Below are positions 36,201-44,700 of a stretch of 45,056 nucleotides of DNA, in pieces (positions within the stretch are counted from its first letter, which is position 1; every line of letters begins with the position of its first letter). Position numbers and translations under genes: made by a program. The stretch is from the IMG/VR virus record IMGVR_UViG_3300046804_004013, positions 1 to 45,056 of that record; one strand, given 5' to 3'. The notes below the pieces were generated by a model, which was given only the letters and a program-made list of their open reading frames with translations, had not been told where the DNA came from and did not search any database. This stretch comes from a virus.

Positions 36201-37282
36201 GCTCCAATATCCCAATTAGGGGATAAGCTATATGAATAAATAGCATCATTAGTGCTACCAAGAAGATACATTTTGGAACCAATATCGTTAAAGAAAATTT
36301 CCCAAGGTTCTGTATCTCTAGCATTGACGTTTAAAAATTTAGCTGGACTATAGACCGCAGATGATGGGTCATAAGGAGTATTTAAAGTATATTGATAAAC
36401 GGTGGGAGAACCCGCAACATAGCTTAAAACATACATTCTTGTGCCATTATTTCCAATGTAAACACTTCTAGGGGCAGTTGCTTGACCAGAAGTTTGGAAA
36501 GATACTGGCGCACTATAATCTGAAGTAGCTCCCGTAAGGTCCCATTGATTTGGTAACGAATATGAATATATTGCCTGAGATGTGCTTCCAAGCATATATG
36601 CTTTAAAGCCATCACTCTTAAAAAATATGTTTTGTGGAGTGGCGTCTTGAGTAACTGCTAGTGTTTTATTTGCGTAGGATGCATTGTTTATGTCGTAGGG
36701 CGCAGAAGAAGGGTTTATACTGTACTGATAAATGTTTCTATTTGTTCCCCCAAGAGAGAACATTGTGAATCCATCTGAAGAAAATCTTGTGGACCTTGGA
36801 GTTGCGTCTTGTGTTCCTAGGTAAAACTTGGTGACAAATGGATTCAAACAAGAAGTTCCATAATCATAGGAAGCAATCCAAATAGTGTCATTTGTTGTTC
36901 CACCAAAATAGTAGTATCCAGCTGGATATCCAGATTGATAAAATATTGAGTTTACATTAATATCATAATCCCCGCAAAGAAAATCCCTTCCCGCTTGATA
37001 TGTTGCTGTGGTAATGTCAAATGGTGTACCCAAAGACCATTCAGTTATTTTTGCAGTTGTTCTGGTTCCTGGAGTACATACCAAAAGTATTGTCCCATCA
37101 CTACTGAATGTAAATCCCTGTGCAGCACCAGCTTGAGTTAAAGCATTAAACTTTCCATCATAGCTAAATGTTGTCAGAAAATTCTTTGAGTTTTCTCTGG
37201 ATATATTTTCATCTAGAGAATAAATTCCAGATAATCTTTTTGTGTCATTACCCCCTATTAGACCAAGACGACCAATTCCCAT
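33218..37282 (-). CDS. giant β-propeller-like repeat protein (1354 aa)
   Basis: Begins MGIGRLGLIGGNDTKRLSGI. Almost the whole length is a repeat of about 45 residues: a P-x-G-[IM]-[FY]-[FI]-S-x-D-G-T strand, K-[ML]-Y-[VI]-x-G-x-T-x-D-x-[VI] strand, then Q-Y-x-L-S-x-[PA]-W-D-[IV]-S-T-A. Examples: GMYISPDGLNLYVTGNVGAD and VNQYLLDVAWDISTAHF. I count more than 20 units, like the seven- or multi-bladed propellers of the WD40/NHL kind, several in a row. The end (MFVLSPTVQGIYQFSRRFA) is one more unit. Likely a fibre or receptor-binding protein. Overlaps the 119-aa gene by one base. Confidence 0.75.
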   Translation of the reverse strand: MGIGRLGLIGGNDTKRLSGIYSLDENISRENSKNFLTTFSYDGKFNALTQAGAAQGFTFSSDGTILLVCTPGTRTTAKITEWSLGTPFDITTATYQAGRDFLCGDYDINVNSIFYQSGYPAGYYYFGGTTNDTIWIASYDYGTSCLNPFVTKFYLGTQDATPRSTRFSSDGFTMFSLGGTNRNIYQYSINPSSAPYDINNASYANKTLAVTQDATPQNIFFKSDGFKAYMLGSTSQAIYSYSLPNQWDLTGATSDYSAPVSFQTSGQATAPRSVYIGNNGTRMYVLSYVAGSPTVYQYTLNTPYDPSSAVYSPAKFLNVNARDTEPWEIFFNDIGSKMYLLGSTNDAIYSYSLSPNWDIGAATITAASDYVPRSYTVTTQATEPCNIFIGGSGANTGRILFVLNQATNAVFQYTLGTAYDVTTATYASKTVSVSAQDTDCRGLYFSSSGDKMYILGNTNDIVWSYTLSIPWDIGGAVTADYVSKSYLVSTQVADPYSAFIGDNGTKMYVLAGGAATTDTIFQYTLTTPWDVSTANYTVPKSFSVNTQSTSSQSIFISKSTDPLINGKKLYVINDSTDSIFQYTLSTAWDISTASYDNVSFSVTAQETVPAGMYISPDGQNMYVIGSTGDDVNQYFLSSPWNISTASFIRVSASINDATPQGIFFSDDGTKMFVAGAGNNTIQEYSLDTVGGAAGSAPWNVSNITLRRTLSTSFLDATVRDLFFGDNGTKIYIPGDTNNRVYQIDLSVAWQVTAVKGRYVVSGEETACTSMYISPDGLRMYITGQTGDDVNQYDLSVAWDTSSATFVRVSATHGEATPTGLFFKDDGSRMYIIGTTLDYIREFTLSTPWDVSTISLARTKFVGNFDGTINGIHISPDGNNLYLTGGTNNTIYQFSLSQPWRSTYLTGYTTVQPEETTALGMYISPDGLNLYVTGNVGADVNQYLLDVAWDISTAHFVRVSAAIGDSQPRGIFFSSDGTRMHVTGQTNDHIREFTLSTPWNVSTATLTDVFYYGHIAGSVTTLHFSPDGLYMYFINGTLVYRWTLAIAWRSNNVVGMYSVNREETVPTAFHFSSDGTSLYVTGQTGDDVNQYSLSTPWDITTITYTRVSAGHGEATVTGLTIDENNGYLYVCGSTLDTIRRFSISNGDVSTMSFVDSASIGFEATSSGLTLEPNVVRIFLTGTTNDCVYGIFEPFSSAVFYTNGAAGYAYIGGSEANVRSLSIPSTTWEGTLFTGGSAIRKYTSSFTPQLESISLSQTFAITEPYGVAATPHGKRLYVTLGTTTADKTGRSIRVVNMTTPFDLTTATLDSVEVIGAPGLLGNPANLWNIYVTPDEMRMFVLSPTVQGIYQFSRRFA

Positions 37283-37641
37283 CAGCTAATCTCCTCATAT
37301 CCGATAATAAGTGTAAGACTATTTGTAGCAGATGCTAATGCCCGAATACTATCACCTTCCTCTAAGTAAAAATAAGTTTCCTTTGTACTTAAAACCTGTG
37401 TTGCATCTGCTGGTACGCTAATTGTAAAAGCAATATATCTGTCTGTGGTTCCATTAAAAATGCTGACGCTGATGTCAGCTGCATTTGTACCATTTATATT
37501 AGAACAAAAAATACTATTAATTTTTAATACTTTATTGCTAGCTGCTCCATTTGACAAAGCACTTGCCAAACTTGTGGTAACTAAGTATCTTGCAGTTTTG
37601 CCAACAATTGTAGTTGGATTTTTTAAATTAGGTGCTGCCAT
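37282..37641 (-). CDS. small structural protein (119 aa), paralogue of the one at 40960
   Basis: Begins MAAPNLKNPTTIVGKTARYL; core ISVSIFNGTTDRYIAFTISV, then KETYFYLEEGDSIRALASAT. The last 45 residues line up with those of the 113-aa protein at 40960-41301 (GKLVLIPGDSFVLSSSVNNQ). Both sit just before a large fibre gene on the same strand. Function unknown; a fibre adaptor is possible. Confidence 0.65.
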   Translation of the reverse strand: MAAPNLKNPTTIVGKTARYLVTTSLASALSNGAASNKVLKINSIFCSNINGTNAADISVSIFNGTTDRYIAFTISVPADATQVLSTKETYFYLEEGDSIRALASATNSLTLIIGYEEIS

Positions 37642-37642
37642 T

Positions 37643-40600
37643 TTAGAATATCATTCCCATCATTACTGGACTTATATCTGGAGTTCCCCCTGTTATATTT
37701 ATTGTTGCAATTCCTGAAGAAACTGTAACGGTTGATATGCCAGAGCCTCTAAAATCAATTGTAGTAACTCCAGTCCCTACAGTTCCGCTTTCTGTTGCTA
37801 TTCCGATTCCAGGATTTGTAATTGTAAGATTACTACCGTCTCCATAATAAGTTACAACTCCTGAGGTTGCAGTAACAATACCAGAAGAAATTCTAACGGT
37901 TCCTAATGTAGAAATTCCAGAAGCATTTATATTAGTTACAGAAATACTTGGTGTTCCAGTTAAACCTTGAGCCACTGTAGAAATTCCTGCAGTTGAAGCA
38001 TAAGTTGCTATACCACTAGAAGTTGCATAAGTTGATACTCCTGCAATTGAAGCGTAATTAGAAGTATTAGCTACAACATTAGCGTCTAGAGTTCCTTTAA
38101 AAGTTCCGTAATATTCAGTAGCAGTAACTATACCAACATTAATATTAGGAGTTCCAGTTAATCCTTGAGATACTGTAGCAATTCCTGCAGTTGATGCATA
38201 TGTGGCACTTGAGGCGTTACCACTGAAATTAGATGCAGTAATTATACCTGAAGCATTAATATTAGTTACAGAAATACTTGGTGTTCCAGTTAAACCTTGA
38301 GAAACTGTAGAAATTCCAGAAGTATTTGCATAAGAAACATTGATATTATAAGAACCAGATAGTCTAGAACTATTAATAGTGCCTGTAGTAATATTAGCTG
38401 CGTTACTGAGATTTGTGGCAGTAGTTGCAGTGCCAGTGAGAGAGCCTAAAAATGTAGTAGCTGTGACGACACCAGAAATATTTACGTCACCAACTACATA
38501 AAGTTTTGAAGTTGGATTTGTAGTTCCAATACCTATATTATAGGAACTATTGCCAACAATCCAATCAGTAGAACCAGCTCCTATTACAAGTTGATTGGAA
38601 CCATCTAAAATTGGAGTATTAGTTCTACACGCACCAATTATTATATTAAAAGAACCAGTTTGATTGTTATATCCAGCATAAGGACCCAGAAAAACATTAT
38701 AATCTCCCGTGTTGTAAAATCCTGCACGTTTTCCAAAGAAATTATTATGATTTCCACTGAAATTATAGTATCCAGCCTCAGTTCCAAAAAAATTATTATA
38801 TGATCCGGTCATGTTGCCAATTCCGGCACTATAACCAAAGAAATTATTACAAGAACCAGTTATATTATCACTTCCGGCACTATAACCAAAGAAATTGTTA
38901 CCACTGCCAGTTGTATTGAAAAGCCCAGCACCAGTACCAAAGAAATTATTCCAAGATCCTGTTGTATTATAGTATCCCGATTTGAATCCTAGGAAATTAT
39001 TAAAAAGTCCAGTACTATTGCAAAACCCAGTAAAATAGCCACCAAAGAAATTAAAATTACCAGAAGTATTAAAGGCGCCGGCGCAATAACCTAAGAAATT
39101 ATTGTAAGAGCCAATTGTATTGCATCTTCCAGCACTTACTCCAACAAAAAAATTATCAGTTCCTGAAGTTATTGAACAGCCAGTAGTATTATTGCCAATA
39201 AGGATGTTATTTTTGGCACCAAATCCTAAAACACCTTGAATCTGCAATTTTGTTGTTGGATTAGTGGTTCCAATACCAAGGTTACCTGAAACATAAGCCC
39301 CACCAGTAACTTGAAGTCTTTGTGAAGTAGTTCCTGTAGAAGTTGCAATACCTATTAGAATAGGCCCATTATTAAATGTAGAAATTCCTGTAACTTGAAG
39401 TTGAGAAATAGAACCTATACCACCAATAACTGATGTAGAAATTCCTGCAGTTGAAGAATAAGTTGCTATGCCAGAAGTTGATGCATATGTGGCACTTGAT
39501 GCGTTGCCACTGAAATTAGATGCAGTAACAATACCTGAAGCATTAATATTCCTTACTACAGATAGGTCTCTTTCTGTAAACTGAACTGAACCAGCAGCTA
39601 GTCTAGTTCCCGATGGAAACTGAGTTGAGCCAATTCCCACGGCATAGTTAATTAACCAAGCATCAGTATTCAGTCCAGCAAAAGCGCCAGACTTAAACCA
39701 CATAATTTTCTTATATGTGGCTGGATTTGTTTCTCCAATTCCAACATCATAGAGTTGAACTAAAGGATTTCCTTCAGTGGATGCAACAGCAATGCCACCG
39801 TGATTTGCTGTTGTGTCGTTAGAAACATCATTACCACTTCCATCAGTTCTAAATCCAAGAACTATGTCTGGGTCATATACTTTGAACTCAGTTGTGAATA
39901 AAGTTGCAGAAGTGCCCCCAATAGTGATGTTACCATTTACATTCAGATTACGATTGACTTGAAGGTCTCTAGTAACTGTTACATCTTGAGGTGCAGTAAA
40001 TTGAGTAGGAATACTGAGAGTTGGCGTGGAGCTTTCTCCAGTCCCTCCAGTGACAGTAATTTGGTTTGAAGTTCCTGTGATTGACTGAACATAATCACCA
40101 GTAGTATCAGTGCCCAATGCAACTGAATTGGGTTGTATAGTTGCAGCTAATGATACATTACCTGTTCCATCAAAAGATATAGGTGATGCAATAATATCTC
40201 CAGTAATTTCAAATGTTCTTGAATTTTGTAATGCTGTAGCAACTCCTGCAATTGTAGCATAAGTTGCTATACCACTAGAAATAGCATAAGTAGCAATTCC
40301 AGAATTTTCTGAATAAGTAGATACTCCTGCAGTAGAGGCATATGTTGCAATTCCTGAAAATGATGCATAAGTTGCTATACCACTAGATGTTGCATAAGTA
40401 GCAATTCCAGAATTTCCAGAGTAAGTAGCTACTCCTGCAACAGATGCATAAGATGCACTTGTTGCATTTCCACTAAAAGTTGACGCGGTTATAACACCAG
40501 TAAAATAGCCATCACCATCAACATGAAGTCTTGATGTGGGGTTTGTAATGCCAAGACCAACAGAACCAGAAGATGGTATAAAGACGAATTTGCTACTAGA

Positions 40601-40948
40601 AATTCCTACAGAAGTTACTCCAGTTGTACTTGCAAATGTAGGAAATACTGGATTACTTGATAAATCCTGAGTAATTACATTAAATGCACTTACTCCAATT
40701 AAATTACTTCCATCTCCATAATAAACTACAGTTGATATTCCAGGATTTGACGATGTAATAATACCTGACGATGTGATTTTTACATCACCTATTGTTGCAA
40801 TTCCGTCAGATGATAATGATATTGAATTAGACCCTCCATCTCCAGAAATGTTAACATTTCCTATAACGTCAAGTACGACTTCATCCTCAGTGTATGAACT
40901 TATACCAACCCTTAAAGATCTTAATCTTTCGTTTGAAAATACTGTCAT
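37643..40948 (-). CDS. long modular tail-fibre-like protein (1101 aa)
   Basis: Begins MTVFSNERLRSLRVGISSYT. Order of parts: VVLDVIGNVNISGDG start; a GIATYASxSGVATYS-type repeat (about residues 165-240, DNA 40225-40455); a middle with VTGGTGESSTPTLSIP, NLNVNGNITIGGTSATLF; GIGTTNPTTKLQIQGVLGFG; about twelve NNFFG repeats (SYNNFFGTEAGYYNFSGNHN); QLVIGAGSTDWIVGNSSYN; more modules of the form VTNINASGI and GVVTYYGDGSNL; and the end GISTVTVSSGIATINITGG. The modules occur in the two other fibre genes in the same order. Confidence 0.75.
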   Translation of the reverse strand: MTVFSNERLRSLRVGISSYTEDEVVLDVIGNVNISGDGGSNSISLSSDGIATIGDVKITSSGIITSSNPGISTVVYYGDGSNLIGVSAFNVITQDLSSNPVFPTFASTTGVTSVGISSSKFVFIPSSGSVGLGITNPTSRLHVDGDGYFTGVITASTFSGNATSASYASVAGVATYSGNSGIATYATSSGIATYASFSGIATYASTAGVSTYSENSGIATYAISSGIATYATIAGVATALQNSRTFEITGDIIASPISFDGTGNVSLAATIQPNSVALGTDTTGDYVQSITGTSNQITVTGGTGESSTPTLSIPTQFTAPQDVTVTRDLQVNRNLNVNGNITIGGTSATLFTTEFKVYDPDIVLGFRTDGSGNDVSNDTTANHGGIAVASTEGNPLVQLYDVGIGETNPATYKKIMWFKSGAFAGLNTDAWLINYAVGIGSTQFPSGTRLAAGSVQFTERDLSVVRNINASGIVTASNFSGNASSATYASTSGIATYSSTAGISTSVIGGIGSISQLQVTGISTFNNGPILIGIATSTGTTSQRLQVTGGAYVSGNLGIGTTNPTTKLQIQGVLGFGAKNNILIGNNTTGCSITSGTDNFFVGVSAGRCNTIGSYNNFLGYCAGAFNTSGNFNFFGGYFTGFCNSTGLFNNFLGFKSGYYNTTGSWNNFFGTGAGLFNTTGSGNNFFGYSAGSDNITGSCNNFFGYSAGIGNMTGSYNNFFGTEAGYYNFSGNHNNFFGKRAGFYNTGDYNVFLGPYAGYNNQTGSFNIIIGACRTNTPILDGSNQLVIGAGSTDWIVGNSSYNIGIGTTNPTSKLYVVGDVNISGVVTATTFLGSLTGTATTATNLSNAANITTGTINSSRLSGSYNINVSYANTSGISTVSQGLTGTPSISVTNINASGIITASNFSGNASSATYASTAGIATVSQGLTGTPNINVGIVTATEYYGTFKGTLDANVVANTSNYASIAGVSTYATSSGIATYASTAGISTVAQGLTGTPSISVTNINASGISTLGTVRISSGIVTATSGVVTYYGDGSNLTITNPGIGIATESGTVGTGVTTIDFRGSGISTVTVSSGIATINITGGTPDISPVMMGMIF
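38640..39190 (-). repeat. NNFFG tandem repeats in the fibre gene
   Basis: About twelve imperfect units of 48 nt encoding NTTGSYNNFFGxxAGYY. The same unit occurs at about 29405-29830 and 23380-23830 in the two other fibre genes, including the unit with the TGA. Confidence 0.8.
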
Positions 40949-40959
40949 TTTAAATCATT

Positions 40960-41301
40960 CTAGATGAGAGTTTCTAAGACGCTAACTATCACATGTACTT
41001 GGTTATTTACACTTGATGATAAGACAAAGCTATCACCAGGAATTAAAACTAATTTCCCAGTGGTAAGTTCGGTAATATCGTGTGATGCAACTGGCTTCTT
41101 ATAAGATGAATATGTCGTTACAGCAATACCTGATATATTTCTCTGATGCGCTAAAGTAACGTCTTGTGAACTATTACTAGTATTCGTCGCCTGAGCACAA
41201 AGAACAACCGAATTATATCCAGATGGTGCAGTATAGATTCCAACTGGAGAAGTGGATGCTATGGCTACTACAGTTTTGTAATTGTTTAGGGCAAGTGCCA
41301 T
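40960..41301 (-). CDS. small structural protein (113 aa), paralogue of the one at 37282
   Basis: Begins MALALNNYKTVVAIASTSPV, GIYTAPSGYNSVVL, then VTLAHQRNISGIAVTTYSSY and LTTGKLVLIPGDSFVLSSSV. Strand-rich. The end matches the 119-aa protein at 37282-37641. It sits between the 1054-aa and the 1101-aa structural genes. Function unknown. Confidence 0.65.
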   Translation of the reverse strand: MALALNNYKTVVAIASTSPVGIYTAPSGYNSVVLCAQATNTSNSSQDVTLAHQRNISGIAVTTYSSYKKPVASHDITELTTGKLVLIPGDSFVLSSSVNNQVHVIVSVLETLI

Positions 41302-41302
41302 C

Positions 41303-44300
41303 TCAGAACCCCCCTAAAGATAAGATATATGGAGTCATAGTTGAAAGTAAACTTTTTGTATACGCATTTCCTGTAATAGAACCTGTGGTCTGATTAATAG
41401 TAACACCGTCTCCAATTTTAAAATTACCTGCTTGATTGGTGCTCGTATAGACAACCAATCCACCCTCTCTTGAATCCGTTTCATTTTCATCTGTGGGAAC
41501 TCCTCCAGTAAAAGGAAGGCAAGTTGCAATATCAGTTCCAGAACCAATAAATTCAAAAGAGTGACCTGACGCTAATATTCTACTTTGTTTGAAGAAATTC
41601 ACCGTTGTTCCGACACCAACACTAAAAGGAACATTTTCGTTTAGAGTAATTATAGAAATTCCGCCAACAACTTCAGTTGCTTTTTGAATAGTATAATACT
41701 CTGGCACAAGTTCTGCAGTTACTACTGCAGTATTTATTCCAGATGAAACTGTAACATTTGGAATGGAAGTATATCCTCTTCCGTTTGAAATCATATCTAC
41801 TCCAACTAAAGAACCATTTTCAATAATTGGAGAAGCCTGAGCAACTACACCCCAAGGTAAATCTGGAGGGTCTATTGTAATTGTTGGAGCATCAGTATAA
41901 CCAGAACCACCATCTACAATATTCAATGTTTTAACTGTATAGAATAAATCATTGAAATAAACAGCTTGCCCATCAAATGGTCTTACTACATTAACTCTTG
42001 CAGTTCCGCCTGAATTATAAGTATGAGATAGAGTTGAAATTCCAACATAAACTTCAAAAGAAGTAGAGGATGGAACACCAGAAACATTAAAGATATAACC
42101 TTGATTTCCTGATGGATAGGTCACAATTCCAGGCCCAGATGAACAAGTAAATCCAAGACCTGAAATAGAAATGCCCATTCCAACATTAAAATTATGAGGA
42201 TTATTTACTGTAATTGTAGTCAATCCAGTAGTATTATCATACACCGCGTTAACTACATTGAGTGGTGAAGAATTAAATTGAACCACAAAAGTATCACTGT
42301 TTTCTGCAGAGGGTACTGTAGTAATTCCAGAAAACTTCTTAGCACTTACACCATCTGCAACCAATCCATAATTACCAAAAGATGAATTAGAGTTTGTCAA
42401 ATCACAGGCACCACCACTTCCACAATAAACTGCAATATCATTACAAATTGTAAAAAGAGAAACTAACTGTGCATATGCTTCATTTGTAATGGATACTCCT
42501 ATTCCACCTTGGTTATATTGAGTATAAGAATCCAAAACCATTGATTTAAGTGGCCCAATAGCATCTCTGCCATCAATTCTCATTCCAACACTATCTGGAA
42601 TGAAGTTTGTGCAATTTTGAACATATGGAGATTGATTGATATATCTCTTATTATTTGGGTCAAATGCAAATACAGCTTTACTTAAAAGTGTGCCTTTGAA
42701 TGACATTTCTGCGACATAATTACCATTTCCAAGATAGAATAAGTCTTGGTTATCATTCATTGGAATTACTGTAGTTTCTCTCAAAGAATGACCAATAATA
42801 GTAACTTGGTCTGGAAGAACAATTGGATTATCTTCAATGTAGGTTCCAGGAGCAACTCTAATTACGGTCTCAGCTGTAGCTTGATTTACTGCTGCTTTAA
42901 TTGTCAGTTTGGGATTTGTCAAATCTCCAAAGTTTGAATCATTTCCATCCTTAGCAACATAAATGACATTTTCTTCACCTACAGCAACTGCTATATTATC
43001 AAATACAAAATTTCCAGAAGAATGATTATATTTTAAATACTTGCCATCATAAGCACTAGGATTAGTGGCAATACCTACAACGTCATCCAGATACTTCAGA
43101 CGAGTCTCACCACCTCCACCAAGAGTGGAAAGTTGCTGTTGAATGCGATTAATGAACAGACGATAATGCTGTTGAAGTTGGTCTAAAGTAACAAACTTCT
43201 TGTCTAGTGGAGTTAATGGGTCAGAGTTTTTAGTATCAGGTGGTTCATTTAATAAACCTTCAGTTAAATTCTGTTCATTGAACTTTTTAAAGATTTCTTC
43301 AAGATATTTAACTTTCTTGGAAAGCTCATAGTTCTGCTCTTCAATTTCATTAATATGAAGTTTAGAAATTACAGTTTGAATTTCCTCTTGAATATCTTCA
43401 ATGTATTGATTTTGTTGTTTAACAACATTTTCATTTTGAAGAATTTCTTCCTTTAAGTTAGATACCCTTTGATTAAGTTCTTCTTGGATATCTTCAATAT
43501 ATTGACTTTGAGTCTTAAGATGTTTCTCATTACGAAGAATATCAACTTCTAAACTTGAAACTTTTTGAGTAATGCTCTCCTTATAAGTTTCATTATTCTT
43601 TAATTCATTTTCAAACTCATTCTTTAAAAATTCAATTTCCTCAATCTTCTCTATTGCTCTTTGTTCAACAATCTGATGTGAGTTCTCAATTGAATCAATT
43701 TTATTTGAAATTCCTTCAATTGTTTGATTTAATTTTTCATCAAATTCGTTAAGTTTAGATTCGGTCCTAAGTTCTGTTTCAACAATAAAATCTTTATATT
43801 TTGGAATATCATTTTCTTTTATTTGATTGAAATTTTGATTTAATGTTTCAAAATTATCAATAATTTCAGAGACACTTTTCTCATTAATACCTTCAAGTGT
43901 TTCAGTTAGCTCTTCGTATTTGGCATCTACAAACTCTCCAATTCCCTCTAGAGCCTGATTTACATTTTCCTCTAGTTGTTCATACCGATTATAAGTACGA
44001 ATCTCTGTATCAACGACTAGTTTTTTATATTTTGGTACTTCAACTTCAATAAACTCATTTACCTGAGTAGCAAGCCCAGAAACATCTAAACGTATTTCTG
44101 TTAGATTTTTTTCATTAATTCCTTGAACTTTTGATTGAATGTCACGAATACTACTTTCTACAACAAGAAGTTGTGACATCATCGCCCGATCCAGATCTTC
44201 TTTTTTTAGAAGAGTTTGAATCTCTTTTTGAATATCTTCTACTTTATTTGAAATAAAGTTTACTTTTTCAATATTTTCAGCATAATTATCTAGAGTTTCA

Positions 44301-44467
44301 GAGAACTCAGATATGGTTTCAATTTTATTTAAATTTCTTTTAAAAGATTCAAATGCGTCAGAAAAGGTATTTAATTCAGGAGTTTGAATTAATTCCTGAA
44401 CCTTATTATCTATAGAACTGACTTTTTCTTTTTTATTAAAATATTCTGAAGGTTTTTTAAGTGCCAC
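41303..44467 (-). CDS. coiled-coil and β-helix structural protein (1054 aa)
   Basis: Begins MALKKPSEYFNKKEKVSSID. Residues about 15-410 are a long coiled coil with repeated pieces (NQYIEDIQEEIQTVISK and SQYIEDIQEELNQRVSNLKE; QTIEGISNKIDSIENS). After a Gly-rich hinge (LSTLGGGGETRLKYLDDVVG) comes a β-helix domain that starts VIYVAKDGNDSNFGDLTNPK, LTIKAAVNQATAETVIRVAP, GTYIEDNPIVLPD, as in surface or fibre β-helices. The C-terminal part has Ig-like strands (LTTITVNNPHNFNVGMGISI, GGSGYTDAPTITIDPP). Likely a trimeric fibre or baseplate-attached protein. Late-type promoter 26 nt upstream. Confidence 0.75.
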   Translation of the reverse strand: MALKKPSEYFNKKEKVSSIDNKVQELIQTPELNTFSDAFESFKRNLNKIETISEFSETLDNYAENIEKVNFISNKVEDIQKEIQTLLKKEDLDRAMMSQLLVVESSIRDIQSKVQGINEKNLTEIRLDVSGLATQVNEFIEVEVPKYKKLVVDTEIRTYNRYEQLEENVNQALEGIGEFVDAKYEELTETLEGINEKSVSEIIDNFETLNQNFNQIKENDIPKYKDFIVETELRTESKLNEFDEKLNQTIEGISNKIDSIENSHQIVEQRAIEKIEEIEFLKNEFENELKNNETYKESITQKVSSLEVDILRNEKHLKTQSQYIEDIQEELNQRVSNLKEEILQNENVVKQQNQYIEDIQEEIQTVISKLHINEIEEQNYELSKKVKYLEEIFKKFNEQNLTEGLLNEPPDTKNSDPLTPLDKKFVTLDQLQQHYRLFINRIQQQLSTLGGGGETRLKYLDDVVGIATNPSAYDGKYLKYNHSSGNFVFDNIAVAVGEENVIYVAKDGNDSNFGDLTNPKLTIKAAVNQATAETVIRVAPGTYIEDNPIVLPDQVTIIGHSLRETTVIPMNDNQDLFYLGNGNYVAEMSFKGTLLSKAVFAFDPNNKRYINQSPYVQNCTNFIPDSVGMRIDGRDAIGPLKSMVLDSYTQYNQGGIGVSITNEAYAQLVSLFTICNDIAVYCGSGGACDLTNSNSSFGNYGLVADGVSAKKFSGITTVPSAENSDTFVVQFNSSPLNVVNAVYDNTTGLTTITVNNPHNFNVGMGISISGLGFTCSSGPGIVTYPSGNQGYIFNVSGVPSSTSFEVYVGISTLSHTYNSGGTARVNVVRPFDGQAVYFNDLFYTVKTLNIVDGGSGYTDAPTITIDPPDLPWGVVAQASPIIENGSLVGVDMISNGRGYTSIPNVTVSSGINTAVVTAELVPEYYTIQKATEVVGGISIITLNENVPFSVGVGTTVNFFKQSRILASGHSFEFIGSGTDIATCLPFTGGVPTDENETDSREGGLVVYTSTNQAGNFKIGDGVTINQTTGSITGNAYTKSLLSTMTPYILSLGGF

Positions 44468-44492
44468 TATATTCTACAAATTCTTTTAGAAG

Positions 44493-44500
44493 TATTTATT
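44493..44500 (-). promoter_or_regulatory. late-type promoter (AATAAATA)
   Basis: One mismatch from TATAAATA on the minus strand, 26 nt upstream of the 1054-aa structural gene. Confidence 0.45.
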
Positions 44501-44529
44501 CTCCCATTAAAAAGCAAAAATAACAAGTA

Positions 44530-44688
44530 TTATATTCGATACTCTTCTATCTTATCTAATACTTTATTTAAATATCTTTGAGCTAACCCTTTTGGGTCTG
44601 AAGTCCAATATGAATCATTATTTAATTCATCTTTTATTCGAAGAACTTCATATTTAATTGCTTCTTTAGTAAGTTGAGTTCTTGGCAT
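44530..44688 (-). CDS. small helical protein (52 aa)
   Basis: ATG 44686-44688, stop 44530-44532. Begins MPRTQLTKEAIKYEVLRIKD, then SYWTSDPKGLAQRYLNKVLD and KIEEYRI. Helical and charged; it looks like a conserved cyanophage small protein but I cannot name it. It lies 12 nt after the partial structural gene at the right edge. Confidence 0.6.
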   Translation of the reverse strand: MPRTQLTKEAIKYEVLRIKDELNNDSYWTSDPKGLAQRYLNKVLDKIEEYRI

Positions 44689-44700
44689 CTTAATTAAAAA

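Noticed and set aside
38640-39190. Regular short repeats that could be mistaken for a CRISPR array
   Set aside because: The repeats are coding (NNFFG units), without spacers of constant length between identical repeats.
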